Assembly (NCBI RefSeq): GCF_015207375.1 | Contig: NZ_JADEWY010000012.1 | Span: forward strand, 1-64,000 | Direction: 5' to 3' | DNA length: 64,000 nt | From: Coleofasciculus sp. LEGE 07092 | GTDB lineage: Bacteria; Cyanobacteriota; Cyanobacteriia; Cyanobacteriales; Coleofasciculaceae | In this document: positions 43,217-53,567 of the stretch, in pieces | How the letters are laid out: each line of letters begins with the position of its first letter | How positions within the stretch are numbered: the first letter of the stretch is position 1 | Position numbers and translations under genes: made by a program | Notes under the pieces: generated by a model | Told to the model about the DNA's origin: nothing | Seen by the model: the letters and a program-made list of their open reading frames with translations, nothing else | Databases searched by the model: none

Positions 43217-44776
43217 CTAACAACTAGCAACAGTACCATCTCGGCGGCGATCGCCAGCACCAATCACCGATCCATCTGGGATTTTCATAACGGTATGAAC
43301 GCCGCCAAAAAATAGATTTTTTTCTTGCCAGCGCACTAACTGATGGTTGGCAGAAAGTGTTATTTGGTTAACATCTTCTACTGATAACCCAGGTTCTACA
43401 TGAAAAACAGAATTTTCCCCATGAGTTCTCGGACTATCAACGGCTTCATTAACGGACAGTTTAAAGTCTAAAATATTAGAAATAACTTGTAAAATTGCCG
43501 TTCTAATCCGATTAGAACCTCCAGAACCTAATACAATTTCAGGCTGGTTATTTTTTAAGACGATAGTAGGAGACATCATCGAAGAAATTCGCACATTTTC
43601 TTGCCACTGATGGAATCCATGGGGGTTTAAGTCTTCCTCACCCAACATATTATTCACCATAATCCCCGTACCAGGAATCACGTAGCCGGAGCCTTCCCCA
43701 TTTGATGTCGTAACACTAGCCGCATTGCCATCTCCATCAATCACACTGATATGGGTGGTACTTCCCCATTTATTCATAGTTTGAGTAAGCTGCTGGTTGT
43801 ACTGAGCGAGATGCTCGTCTGCTAAAAATTTGTCAGCAATATTCTCTTGGTAAAGATAAGCGTCATAGCCATCCTTTCTCGCTACATTGGTTAATTTCAT
43901 CACCTGGTACAAAATTTCTAAATGACGCACACTGCCAAAGCCAAGCTTCTCCATATCAACTTGAGATAATAGTTTTAATGCGCAAGCAATCAACGTACCT
44001 CCAGAACTAGGAGGCGGATTGGTTAAGAGAGTATTACCACGATAGTCGATTGTGAGTGGTTCTCGTTCTATTACCTGATAATTTTTTAAATCTTCTACGG
44101 TTAAATATCCACCTAATTGCTGGCAATCTTGCACTAACTGACGGGCAATTTCCCCTTCGTAAAATTCTCTCACACCGTTTTTTGTTAGGTAAGCTAACGT
44201 ATCGGCAAACTCTGACATCATTAACATTCCCCCTGGATTGATGGGTTCCCCTGTCAGAGCAAAGACAAGTTTGCCATCTTTGTGAGCCATAATAATTGGC
44301 TCTAAAACTGTTCTCAAAGAGTAATACTGAAATTTGTTTAAGAGAATTCCCTGTTTTGCATAATGAATGGCAGGTTCAGCTACAATAGGCAAGGGCAGCT
44401 TACCCAATCGGTTATGAACGTGAAACACTCCAGCTAAATTGCCAGGAACTGCCATCGAACCCAGTCCAATATGAAACTCTTGCACAGCATTACCAAAATT
44501 GACACTAACAGGATAAAAGTCAATTCCTTGCCGATTTCGCTTTTGACACGGCGTTTGGGTGAAAAAATCAAACAGGATATTTTGATTAGCCTGAGTATGG
44601 GCTAATAAGAAACCACCACCAGCCGCCGAAGTCAACCCAGGTTCAGTAACAAAAGATGCCAGAATCGCTGCAACTGCTGCATCAAAAGCATTACCTCCCA
44701 AGCGAAACATTTCGATACCCGCTTCAGCAGTTTTTTCATGTCCAGCCGCAATCGTGCCCCGAGTTTTTTGAGCCAT
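43217..44776 (-). CDS. ggt: Gamma-glutamyltransferase
   Basis: 519 residues. GMLMMSEFAD, PPPSSGG, the nucleophile Thr in STTHISVIDGDGNAAS and the oxyanion GSGGSNRIRTAILQV are signatures of the Ntn-hydrolase family. The precursor cuts itself before that Thr. It hydrolyses or transpeptidates gamma-glutamyl compounds such as glutathione. No obvious signal peptide, as in some cyanobacterial GGT proteins. A 5-oxoprolinase gene further right belongs to the same gamma-glutamyl chemistry. Confidence 0.93.
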   Translation of the reverse strand: MAQKTRGTIAAGHEKTAEAGIEMFRLGGNAFDAAVAAILASFVTEPGLTSAAGGGFLLAHTQANQNILFDFFTQTPCQKRNRQGIDFYPVSVNFGNAVQEFHIGLGSMAVPGNLAGVFHVHNRLGKLPLPIVAEPAIHYAKQGILLNKFQYYSLRTVLEPIIMAHKDGKLVFALTGEPINPGGMLMMSEFADTLAYLTKNGVREFYEGEIARQLVQDCQQLGGYLTVEDLKNYQVIEREPLTIDYRGNTLLTNPPPSSGGTLIACALKLLSQVDMEKLGFGSVRHLEILYQVMKLTNVARKDGYDAYLYQENIADKFLADEHLAQYNQQLTQTMNKWGSTTHISVIDGDGNAASVTTSNGEGSGYVIPGTGIMVNNMLGEEDLNPHGFHQWQENVRISSMMSPTIVLKNNQPEIVLGSGGSNRIRTAILQVISNILDFKLSVNEAVDSPRTHGENSVFHVEPGLSVEDVNQITLSANHQLVRWQEKNLFFGGVHTVMKIPDGSVIGAGDRRRDGTVASC

Positions 44777-44894
44777 AGATACTAATATCGAGTCAGACTA
44801 ACGATGATAGGGTTTTGAGCATTATTCACGTCATACTTTCAAAAATCAGGACAGTTTTAGGGTATCGATATCCATAACAGAAGTTAAACCTTAT

Positions 44895-45542
44895 CTAATT
44901 AATAGGCTCTATCTCTCCTTGAATATTCCAACGCGCTTTTTCTTCTAGTTTAAGAAACAACAGCTCAGTAAAATAAATCCGTTCTCGTTGCAATAGGTTC
45001 TGTAAAACTTGCTTTCGTTGAACTCGATAACGTTCATCTGACACCCAGGCATATTCTTGCCGAATAGCTTGAGCGTAAGCTCGGTAATCTACCTCAGAAG
45101 CACCGAGAATTGCTAAGTCGGCATCCAGAATAATTTGGCAGTCAATATCATCGGGCGATGCTTGATGGGTTTTAGTGCTTAAAATCAAGGTTTTAATCCG
45201 ATTGATTGTAGACTTCGGTAAGTTTAACGAGTTTAAGCTAACTTCAGCATAGTCAGCACTTTTTTCTTCGTTATCATTAGATTTAGGATGGTAGATAACA
45301 TCATGGAACCAAGCTGCTAGTTGAATAATCGGAAACTCTAGAGCTAGCGATCGCATTGGCTCTAGTTTCTCTAAAACTTGCTGAATATGTCCCAGTGTGT
45401 GATAGAATCTATCAGCACTAGAATAAGCTGTTACCAAGTCTTGAAAGACCTGGCGGCTAATCTCGGAATTAGCCTGAAATTCCTGTAGCAAACTATCCCA
45501 CTCAGATTGTAGGGTTGCAATAGAGATAGTGAAATTCTTCAT
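44895..45542 (-). CDS. HD-domain metal-dependent phosphohydrolase-like protein
   Basis: 215 residues. YHTLGHIQQVLEKL, AAWFHDVIYHP (the HD pair), and LILSTKTHQ...DADLAILGAS provide the metal ligands. The family (HDIG-like predicted hydrolases next to methyl-accepting or N-methyl enzymes in other genomes) is not biochemically defined. It lies leftward after a 118 bp gap from ggt, possibly in the same unit. Confidence 0.85.
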   Translation of the reverse strand: MKNFTISIATLQSEWDSLLQEFQANSEISRQVFQDLVTAYSSADRFYHTLGHIQQVLEKLEPMRSLALEFPIIQLAAWFHDVIYHPKSNDNEEKSADYAEVSLNSLNLPKSTINRIKTLILSTKTHQASPDDIDCQIILDADLAILGASEVDYRAYAQAIRQEYAWVSDERYRVQRKQVLQNLLQRERIYFTELLFLKLEEKARWNIQGEIEPIN

Positions 45543-45635
45543 TACTATAGCAAAGGGGGGAATTTTCGGGCAATAATTGGTGGGATGGGTGAACCATGCT
45601 AGAATTTCGTCAGCATGATGAGTTATACCCTATAC

Positions 45636-45655
45636 AAACGCGATTCTTCGCGTTT
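45636..45655 (+). promoter_or_regulatory. Hairpin upstream of the 237-residue gene
   Basis: AAACGCG-ATTCTT-CGCGTTT is a perfect 7-bp stem 30 bp before the start codon. It may modulate translation or be a fragment of a repeat. Confidence 0.35.
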
Positions 45656-45684
45656 TACTGTTTATTTGACTGTTAAGGGCATCA

Positions 45685-46398
45685 ATGCTCAATCCATCTG
45701 ATAATAATCCAGAACAGCAGCCCCATCGCCTACAGGCTCTACAATGGCTGCTCCAGAATTATCCCATTCCCTTTTGGGGTGGGGTTTGGGCAATATTTGT
45801 TACGGTTGCGACTGTGGCAGCGATTGGGATGTTCAATCCCGGACCGATTGAACAAGAAACATCTAAACCTACGCCAACTCGAACGACCATTCAAGACTAT
45901 ACGGTACGAGAAGTACCCAAATCTACACCAACTCCAACCCCAGATCAGGAGTTGGCAAGCAAAAAGGCATCCGATCCCCAAACCGCCATAACGACAATTC
46001 GGGAATCTACAGCAAGAGAAGGTTTGCCCCTATCGTTTTTTGGCAGTCTGGCTCTAGGCTGTGCAGCAGGTTCCTTAGTAGTGGCACGGCGGTTGAAGCA
46101 GTCAAGCCAACGTCGTCCATCTCTCAAACGGACTAAATCGGCTACACCTGTCCGCAGAAAGCGACGACGTTCTTCTAAAAAACGCCATCTGGTTCCCCGA
46201 CCTCCCCAGCCTGTTAATTCCCAGCCCACTGTTAAGATTTCAGAGGAGCCGCCCTCAATACCTGATAACAAACAGGCTCAAGTCACGGTGTTGCCTGCCG
46301 AGGAAAACCATCCTTTAGATGGACGGGAAGAAACTTTGGCTGAAATACTGGATTTGCGGAAGCGCGAGTCTTTGGCTTCCCTGATGCGCCGACGGTAG
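45685..46398 (+). CDS. Hypothetical membrane protein with two spans and basic Pro-rich tail
   Basis: 237 residues: a span at about 29-50 (FWGGVWAIFVTVATVAAIGMF), a Pro/Thr-rich exported loop, a second span (SFFGSLALGCAAGSLVVARRL), then a very basic segment (RRKRRRSSKKR) and a helical end (LAEILDLRKRESLASLMRRR). No domain recognised. Topology predicts both ends in the cytoplasm. The gene stands alone. Confidence 0.7.
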   Translation: MLNPSDNNPEQQPHRLQALQWLLQNYPIPFWGGVWAIFVTVATVAAIGMFNPGPIEQETSKPTPTRTTIQDYTVREVPKSTPTPTPDQELASKKASDPQTAITTIRESTAREGLPLSFFGSLALGCAAGSLVVARRLKQSSQRRPSLKRTKSATPVRRKRRRSSKKRHLVPRPPQPVNSQPTVKISEEPPSIPDNKQAQVTVLPAEENHPLDGREETLAEILDLRKRESLASLMRRR

Positions 46399-46460
46399 TA
46401 AAAGCGATCGCGCTATGTTGGTAGACTCAGATCTTTACTAATCCCTATTCCCTTTAAGAG

Positions 46461-47798
46461 CTATTGAATGGAAGCAATGGGAGGATTTCGCAGCAGTTCA
46501 CGAGTTTCTTTCGCGGCTTTTCTCATCAATACTTCTACTTGTGCGTGATTGAGTTGTTGCCGGAGTGCTTGACTCAGATACTGCTGCAAAACTAAGGAGG
46601 CTTCAGAATATTGGGGAATGGGGGGACGTAAGACGGAAGTTTTAACAGCCTCTAATAGTTTGGGTAAATGTTCATATTTATCAACAAGGTCTTTATCCTT
46701 AAATAATGCCTCACGACTTGGCAAAAAACCGCTTTCTAAAACTAAGTTTTTCTGAACGTCCTGGCTAGTCAAGTACTCGATAAATTTCCAGGCTTTTTTA
46801 GGGTACTTCGAGTTTTTGGCGATTCCCAAACCCCAGCTACCGTTACAACTTACACCGTCAACACCTGCAACATGAAGTCTCATGGGTTTGACGCCCACTT
46901 TGCCGCCGTAAAGGGGAGCTTTTGGATCTTCACTGTTGACTTTCTTCCAGACGTTGGGCCAGTTTCGTAGAAACACACCATTGCCTTGCTGAAATTCTTC
47001 TAATGAATCAGCTTCGCTGTACAAAACAACCTCTAAGGGCGAAATATTTTCTTTAATCGTGCTAATTAAAAAATTCACGGCATTAATCGCTGCCTGCTCA
47101 TCAAGTCCTACTTGTAACGTTTTAGGGTCGATCCAAAAACCACCGTAACCCTTCAGTACCTCAAAAAACACGGCGACTAAACCTTCATACCGCCATCCCT
47201 GCCAGAGATAATGCCATTCAGATTTTCCTTGCGATCGCAATTTTTTGGATAAATCGACCAATTCTTGAAACGTTTCGAGACTCTCGATATCCTCCCCCAC
47301 TAAATCTTTGCGATAGTAAAGCAAACCTATCTCTGAACGCAAAGGCAGGCGATATAACTTATCATCATAGACTCCCGCCCTTATCTGACTCTCTATAAAT
47401 CCTTTTTCATCGATCAATTCCTTCCGATTTGTCCATTGGGATAAGTCTCTAAGACACCCTTGGGCAGCCAACTCCGGCACCCAAATGATGTCCGTATAAA
47501 TCAAGTCATAGAAAGAGTTGCCTGATCGACAGTCAATCATATACTCTTCCCTTAATTGGTAGGTGACAAAGCCTCCCAGATTTAGCTTAGTTCTTAAATC
47601 GACCTTAATTTTTGGGTTTTTAGCCTCGAAATCATCGATTAACGTTTGCCAAGAGGTCGCTTCATCGGCAGGAACCAACCAGGAGAGATGGATAGGCGGT
47701 CGATTTAAAAACAGAACAAACAAAACCAAGATTTGGAAGAGGGCGACTAGCAACAGGAGTCTCTTCAACGTGATTCGCTTTCGGAAGGATTGCATCAT
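46461..47798 (-). CDS. ABC-transporter extracellular solute-binding protein (sugar type)
   Basis: 445 residues. An N-terminal hydrophobic signal/anchor (LKRLLLLVALFQILVLFVLFL), then a family 1 binding fold (WQTLIDDFEAKNPKIKVDL, YDLIYTDIIWVPELAAQGCLRDL, GSWGLGIAKNSKYPKKAWKFIEYL). It captures a sugar or glycerol-type osmolyte for uptake; permease and ATPase genes are not adjacent. It starts three bases after the queC stop, so the two are co-transcribed although functionally unrelated. Confidence 0.88.
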   Translation of the reverse strand: MMQSFRKRITLKRLLLLVALFQILVLFVLFLNRPPIHLSWLVPADEATSWQTLIDDFEAKNPKIKVDLRTKLNLGGFVTYQLREEYMIDCRSGNSFYDLIYTDIIWVPELAAQGCLRDLSQWTNRKELIDEKGFIESQIRAGVYDDKLYRLPLRSEIGLLYYRKDLVGEDIESLETFQELVDLSKKLRSQGKSEWHYLWQGWRYEGLVAVFFEVLKGYGGFWIDPKTLQVGLDEQAAINAVNFLISTIKENISPLEVVLYSEADSLEEFQQGNGVFLRNWPNVWKKVNSEDPKAPLYGGKVGVKPMRLHVAGVDGVSCNGSWGLGIAKNSKYPKKAWKFIEYLTSQDVQKNLVLESGFLPSREALFKDKDLVDKYEHLPKLLEAVKTSVLRPPIPQYSEASLVLQQYLSQALRQQLNHAQVEVLMRKAAKETRELLRNPPIASIQ

Positions 47799-47801
47799 CT
47801 T

Positions 47802-48485
47802 TCACCTCTGAACTGCATAGGGCAGGGGGTCTTTCAATCCCAACTCAGAAAAAGCCACCAACCGCAACTGACAAGAATCGCAGACTCCACAAGCTACCTC
47901 GTCCCCAGCATAACAAGACCACGTTTCCTGCCAAGGAACCCCCAACTGATTACCTAACTCGATAATTTCCGTTTTCTTGAGCTGAATCAGAGGCGTGATA
48001 ATCTGAATCGGTTGTCCCTCCCGACCTTGTTTCGTCCCCAACTTGAAGACCTCCTGCATTGCCTGGATATAATCAGGACGGCAATCAGGATAACCCGAAT
48101 AATCTAAGGCGTTGACTCCCATATAAAGCGCGTTGGCACCCATAGCTTCTGCATAGGACAAGCCAAAACTCAAAAAAATCGTGTTTCGGGCAGGAACGTA
48201 GGTAATAGGGATGTTCTCGGACATCTCCTCTAAAGAGCGCTCCTGTGGCAAGTCAAGGTTATCATCCGTTAATGCCGAACCACCCCACTGCCGCAGGTCA
48301 AAGCTGACCACCTGATGGTCTTTTACACCAGCACAGCGAGCGACTGTTCTTGCCGAAGCCAGTTCCCGCCGATGCCGCTGCTGATAGTCAAAGGAAATAG
48401 CGTAACACTCGTAACCCTCGGTTTTGGCTTGATAGAGAACCGTAGAAGAGTCCAAGCCTCCAGATAGCAAAACAACGGCTTTCAA
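47802..48485 (-). CDS. queC: 7-cyano-7-deazaguanine synthase
   Basis: 227 residues. ATP-pyrophosphatase loop LLSGGLDSSTVLYQA at the N-terminus, VPARNTIFLSFG, and the zinc site CGVCDSC plus an upstream Cys in WSCYAGDEVACG. It makes preQ0 from carboxy-deazaguanine in queuosine synthesis. No other queuosine genes are nearby and no preQ1 riboswitch was recognised in the leader. Confidence 0.95.
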   Translation of the reverse strand: MKAVVLLSGGLDSSTVLYQAKTEGYECYAISFDYQQRHRRELASARTVARCAGVKDHQVVSFDLRQWGGSALTDDNLDLPQERSLEEMSENIPITYVPARNTIFLSFGLSYAEAMGANALYMGVNALDYSGYPDCRPDYIQAMQEVFKLGTKQGREGQPIQIITPLIQLKKTEIIELGNQLGVPWQETWSCYAGDEVACGVCDSCQLRLVAFSELGLKDPLPYAVQR

Positions 48486-48848
48486 AATCTAAATCCCTCC
48501 GTTGCATGAAGTAATTACCAAGCTATTGTGTCATTATTTTTAAGTTCAACGACTGAGTGTTGAGTGTACCCGTCAACGGTGGCTCACATCGAAATGCTCT
48601 GCGTCCTCAACAGCCCCTGACTGATGTGGACAACGCAGAAACTGACACACCTATTCGCCGCTGCAAGGCACAGAAAACCACAATGAAAACAGTAGCAGCC
48701 ACTCAAAAGACTTCCCATAGCTGACAAATCGGGGCTAAACTTTGGAATTCTTCACATTTAAAGGTGCTGTGGTACTATCTGGATGGTTTATGGCGGCTGG
48801 TGAATAAGTTAATGGACTTAGTTCCCGTGGTGGAGGAGCATATTAAGA
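48486..48848. other. Divergent intergenic region, queC / oxidoreductase
   Basis: 363 bp with no gene or RNA recognised. It should contain promoters for both flanking genes. Confidence 0.4.
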
Positions 48849-49934
48849 GTGCAAGATAGCATGTATCAAAGACATCTGGATACCCATATCCAGCGCGGTT
48901 TGCCGCAGCCAATCAAGATTGGCGTCATTGGCGTTGGTAATATGGGACAGCATCATGCCCGCGTCTTGAGTCTTTTGAAAGACGTTGAGATGGTGGGTGT
49001 GGCAGACATCAACGTGGAGCGGGGCTTGGATACTGCCAGTAAGTATCGCGCCCGCTTCTTTGAAGATTATCGTGACCTAATTCCCTATGTAGAAGCGGTT
49101 TGCATTGCCGTGCCGACTCTGTTGCATTACGAAGTTGGCATGACCTGTTTACGAGCTGGGCTTCATGTCTTAATCGAAAAACCCATTGCTGCTAGTATTG
49201 CCGAGGCAGAGTCTTTGGTAAATGCGGCAGCCGAGTACCAGCGAATTCTGCAAGTAGGTCACATCGAACGATTTAACCCAGCCTTTCAGGAACTTAGCAA
49301 AGTTCTGAAAACAGAGCAACTGCTGGCAGTGGAGGCTCACCGGATGAGTCCCTACTCCCACCGAGCTAATGATGTCTCCGTCGTGCTGGATCTGATGATC
49401 CACGACGTTGACTTACTGTTGGAGTTGGTAGCTTCGCCGGTTGTCAGATTAACCGCTAATGGCAGCTACACTTCTGATTCCCGATATTTAGATTACGTGA
49501 CTGCCAATTTGGGTTTTGCCAATGGAGTGGTTGCTACCCTAACTGCCAGCAAAGTAACCCATCGCAAAATCCGCCGTATTGCTGCCCATTGCAGAAACTC
49601 CCTGACAGAGGCAGATTTTCTCAATAATGAAATTCTGATTCACCGACAAATAACAGCAAATTGCCGGACGGACTACGGTCAGGTACTGTACCAACAGGAT
49701 GGGTTGATTGAGAAGGTGTACACCAGTAACATCGAACCCTTATACGCTGAGTTAGAGCATTTCGTTAGCTGCTTGCGTGGGGGCAATCAACCGTCTGTCG
49801 GTGGCGAACAGGCACTAAAAGCACTGCGTTTGGCAAGCTTAATCGAACAGATGGCTCTTGATGGTCAAGTGTGGCAACATTTGGATAGAGAGCATCTGGA
49901 TCTAACCTCTCCTGTCGTGGCAGCTTCTTATTAA
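48849..49934 (+). CDS. Gfo/Idh/MocA family oxidoreductase
   Basis: 361 residues from a GTG (an ATG four codons later is an alternative). NAD(P)-binding IGVIGVGNMGQHHARVLS, the EKPIAASIAEAE motif with the catalytic Lys, and the C-terminal alpha/beta domain with DLMIHDVDLLLELV. Substrate, usually a sugar or inositol derivative, is not readable. Confidence 0.9.
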   Translation: MQDSMYQRHLDTHIQRGLPQPIKIGVIGVGNMGQHHARVLSLLKDVEMVGVADINVERGLDTASKYRARFFEDYRDLIPYVEAVCIAVPTLLHYEVGMTCLRAGLHVLIEKPIAASIAEAESLVNAAAEYQRILQVGHIERFNPAFQELSKVLKTEQLLAVEAHRMSPYSHRANDVSVVLDLMIHDVDLLLELVASPVVRLTANGSYTSDSRYLDYVTANLGFANGVVATLTASKVTHRKIRRIAAHCRNSLTEADFLNNEILIHRQITANCRTDYGQVLYQQDGLIEKVYTSNIEPLYAELEHFVSCLRGGNQPSVGGEQALKALRLASLIEQMALDGQVWQHLDREHLDLTSPVVAASY

Positions 49935-50021
49935 CAGCAAATAATGGGTAATGGTATGACTTCCAAGCTATTACCCATTACTAACAAGAAGGTACTGTCA
50001 TATCACAAGTAAACTTAATTG

Positions 50022-50996
50022 TCAATCCCCAACGAATAGCGGCTGGAGCGATCGCCCCATCACCTCACTAACCGTCTGATTGCCTTGGGGACTCAGGTGA
50101 ATGTGGTCACGGTATAACGTTTCTGGTTCTGGCGCACTATTAAATAGCGATAATAAATCTACATAGGGAATTTGTTGGTCTTTCGCCAACTCACTGAGAC
50201 GGTTACGGGCTTTAATCTCATAGTCACGGGGTCCGGGTTCGCCAATTTCCCGCAGTAGGGGTGTCATTAGTAGCAGAAATTCAGCTCCAGCGTCTTGAGA
50301 AAGCGCCTGCATTTGTTGAATCGCCTCCAAATTAAAGCCAACCCGATCGCCTTTCTCTGCCCTCACTGCTGCCATTTCTGGCGGGGATTGGTACGGTAAG
50401 AAGCGGCTGATGGCTTCGATAATGGCTAAAGGAGGTTTGTGACTGGGGTAGAAGCGATCGCGTCCCACGGGAATGGGGGTTGGGGCTGTGGCAAACAAGT
50501 CATCGGTATTAATGACCAATACCACCACTTGGGCGTCGAAGGAGCCAAAACGTTCTAGGTAAGCCAGTTCGTTCCGAGGTCCCCAAGAATTCGCGGAGGC
50601 ATTGAGAACTTCTATGTCTTCAAACGGTATCTGGGGAACAACGCTTCGAGAAGCCTCAGCGACCACAGTTTTCAGTTGAGTTGCTATCAGCGCTGAAATT
50701 GTTTGGTCTTGGTCAGTCCACCAACCCCCGTTGATAATAGAATCGCCCAGCAGCAGCACCCGTAGGGTAGATGGGGTTCGTTCTGGGGAAATGGCATCAC
50801 TACGCATCGAATACTCATTAATGGCGATGCGATTGCCCATCCGCTTCGTGCGTTGGTTGGGCGCTAGCAAGTAGCCAATTTTTTCATCAGCGATGTAAAT
50901 TGGCGGATTGCCAAACCCGAAGACTAATCGCAGGCTGACTTCTACAATTGCCAACAGCCCAACCAACACCGCCAAAATCATCAGCACTACTTTCAC
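50022..50996 (-). CDS. Membrane-anchored SGNH/GDSL hydrolase
   Basis: 324 residues from the GTG at 50996, with GGAGACGAGG upstream; the open frame extends to 51149 without support and would run over the small divergent gene start region. One N-terminal span (VVLMILAVLVGLLAIVEVSLRLV), then block I LLLGDSIINGG with the nucleophile Ser and C-terminal D-x-x-H in YRDHIHLSPQG. The exported enzyme may deacylate polysaccharide or lipid. Confidence 0.85.
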   Translation of the reverse strand: MKVVLMILAVLVGLLAIVEVSLRLVFGFGNPPIYIADEKIGYLLAPNQRTKRMGNRIAINEYSMRSDAISPERTPSTLRVLLLGDSIINGGWWTDQDQTISALIATQLKTVVAEASRSVVPQIPFEDIEVLNASANSWGPRNELAYLERFGSFDAQVVVLVINTDDLFATAPTPIPVGRDRFYPSHKPPLAIIEAISRFLPYQSPPEMAAVRAEKGDRVGFNLEAIQQMQALSQDAGAEFLLLMTPLLREIGEPGPRDYEIKARNRLSELAKDQQIPYVDLLSLFNSAPEPETLYRDHIHLSPQGNQTVSEVMGRSLQPLFVGD

Positions 50997-51123
50997 GCCC
51001 TCGTCTCCTTCTCCAGATGGAAATTCCTGCCTGAGAATCGATTTTCCTTTGCTCACTAATCCTAGACCAAGATATATTCGAGTTGGGAAATCCCTTGAAA
51101 ATGAGAGGAGTGTACAACGCGAT

Positions 51124-51264
51124 ATGTCAGACCTGAATCGTGGCATCATGAAGTTTAAGGGAGCAGATACCCCTCTAGCGATCGCTATCTCAGCGGCGCT
51201 GGTTTTGGGGGGTATCGGCTTCCTGCTCTGGTGGGGATTGCAGACGGCTTACAGCGTAAGCTAA
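51124..51264 (+). CDS. Small single-span membrane protein (46 aa)
   Basis: Begins MSDLNRGIMKFKGADTPL and has one span (AIAISAALVLGGIGFLLWWGL). It is divergent from the SGNH gene. The clean topology supports translation; no family recognised. Confidence 0.5.
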   Translation: MSDLNRGIMKFKGADTPLAIAISAALVLGGIGFLLWWGLQTAYSVS

Positions 51265-51389
51265 TTGCAAGCATTGGGGATAAAGGGATGGAACGCTGCC
51301 AGTTATGAGAAAGCTAGTCTGGCTACGGGCAACGTCCTCCCTTCCTCAAGAAGACAGCAACGGATGCAATCTGACTACAGATGCCATAA

Positions 51390-52511
<1,122 letters not shown>

Positions 52512-52529
52512 AAATTTCCTAACTAACAT

Positions 52530-53288
52530 ATGAAAGAGAATATCCGACAAATATTTCGTCGATTGGGTTTTGACATTGTCAAATACTATCCTTCGGCATT
52601 TGAACGAGCTAAGGCAATTGATGGTCAACGTAAAGGAGCAAAAATTCTCAAGATGTTGACTCTCCATGAAATAGACTTGGTCTTGGATGTAGGGGCAAAT
52701 AGTGGACAATATGCTAGGAGTCTATTGGACATTGGATACCAAGGCAAAATTATTTCCTTTGAGCCCACTTCATCCGCTTATGAACAGTTGGTTCTTTCAA
52801 GTCAGAATAACCCAAACTGGGAAGTTGCAGAGCAGTGTGCAGTTGGGAATATAAATGGTGAAATCGAAATTCATATTTCTGCCAATTCTGAGAGTAGTTC
52901 AGTCCTAAATATTTTACCCACTCATGTAGATGCAGCAAAAAAATCAGCTTACGTTGGTTCTGAAGTCGTCAAAATATACCGATTAGATGACTTGGTAAGT
53001 CATCGCCTTTCCTACTTCCGATCTCCTTTCCTCAAGATAGATACACAAGGTTATGAAGATAGAGTGTTACAGGGATCAGCAAAAATTATTGCACAAATAC
53101 AAGGGCTTTATTTAGAAATGTCTCTGGTTCCTCTTTACGAAGATCAAGTACTCTTTGAAGATATGTTAATAACTATTAAAAATCTAGGTTTTTCTCTCTA
53201 CAATCTGACGCCTGGATTCTCTGACTACCGCACTGGAAGACTGCTTCAGGTAATGGGAACATTTTTTAGAAATGGAATAGAAAGCTGA
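52530..53288 (+). CDS. FkbM family SAM-dependent methyltransferase
   Basis: 252 residues. VLDVGANSGQYARSLLDIGYQGKIISFEP is the SAM-binding site; FLKIDTQGYEDRVLQGS is the FkbM-specific LKIDxEGxE-like block. It probably O-methylates a sugar. It begins 18 bp after the CNNM gene on the same strand. Confidence 0.9.
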   Translation: MKENIRQIFRRLGFDIVKYYPSAFERAKAIDGQRKGAKILKMLTLHEIDLVLDVGANSGQYARSLLDIGYQGKIISFEPTSSAYEQLVLSSQNNPNWEVAEQCAVGNINGEIEIHISANSESSSVLNILPTHVDAAKKSAYVGSEVVKIYRLDDLVSHRLSYFRSPFLKIDTQGYEDRVLQGSAKIIAQIQGLYLEMSLVPLYEDQVLFEDMLITIKNLGFSLYNLTPGFSDYRTGRLLQVMGTFFRNGIES

Positions 53289-53355
53289 GTAACGGAAAAT
53301 TATCAAACACAAGCTAAAACAAGAAATGATTTCCAAAGTCTAACAAATTAAACAC

Positions 53356-53450
53356 TATAGCATTCCCTGATCTAGTGAGGTACATCTTGAAGACTGAAAA
53401 GCTCTGCTTACAAAGTCTTGGTGTACCTCAGTTGCCTGGGAAACGCTATA
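53356..53450. repeat. MITE-like repeat, family B copy
   Basis: 95 bp: TATAGCATTCCC...GTGAGGTACA at the left, TGTACCTCA...GGGAAACGCTATA at the right. Same length as the copy at 10535-10629. Confidence 0.68.
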
Positions 53451-53567
53451 AAACTTTGGGCTAGCGCACTCAATTCAGGGTGTAGAATCGCCGTTAGTGA
53501 TAACTTAGTCTAAACTAGACGGATGAGTTAACAATCTCACCCCTACCCCTCAGTCCCATTCACCCCA

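Noticed and set aside
48486-48560. preQ1 riboswitch upstream of queC
   Set aside because: The leader lacks a recognisable preQ1 aptamer core or A-rich tail arrangement.
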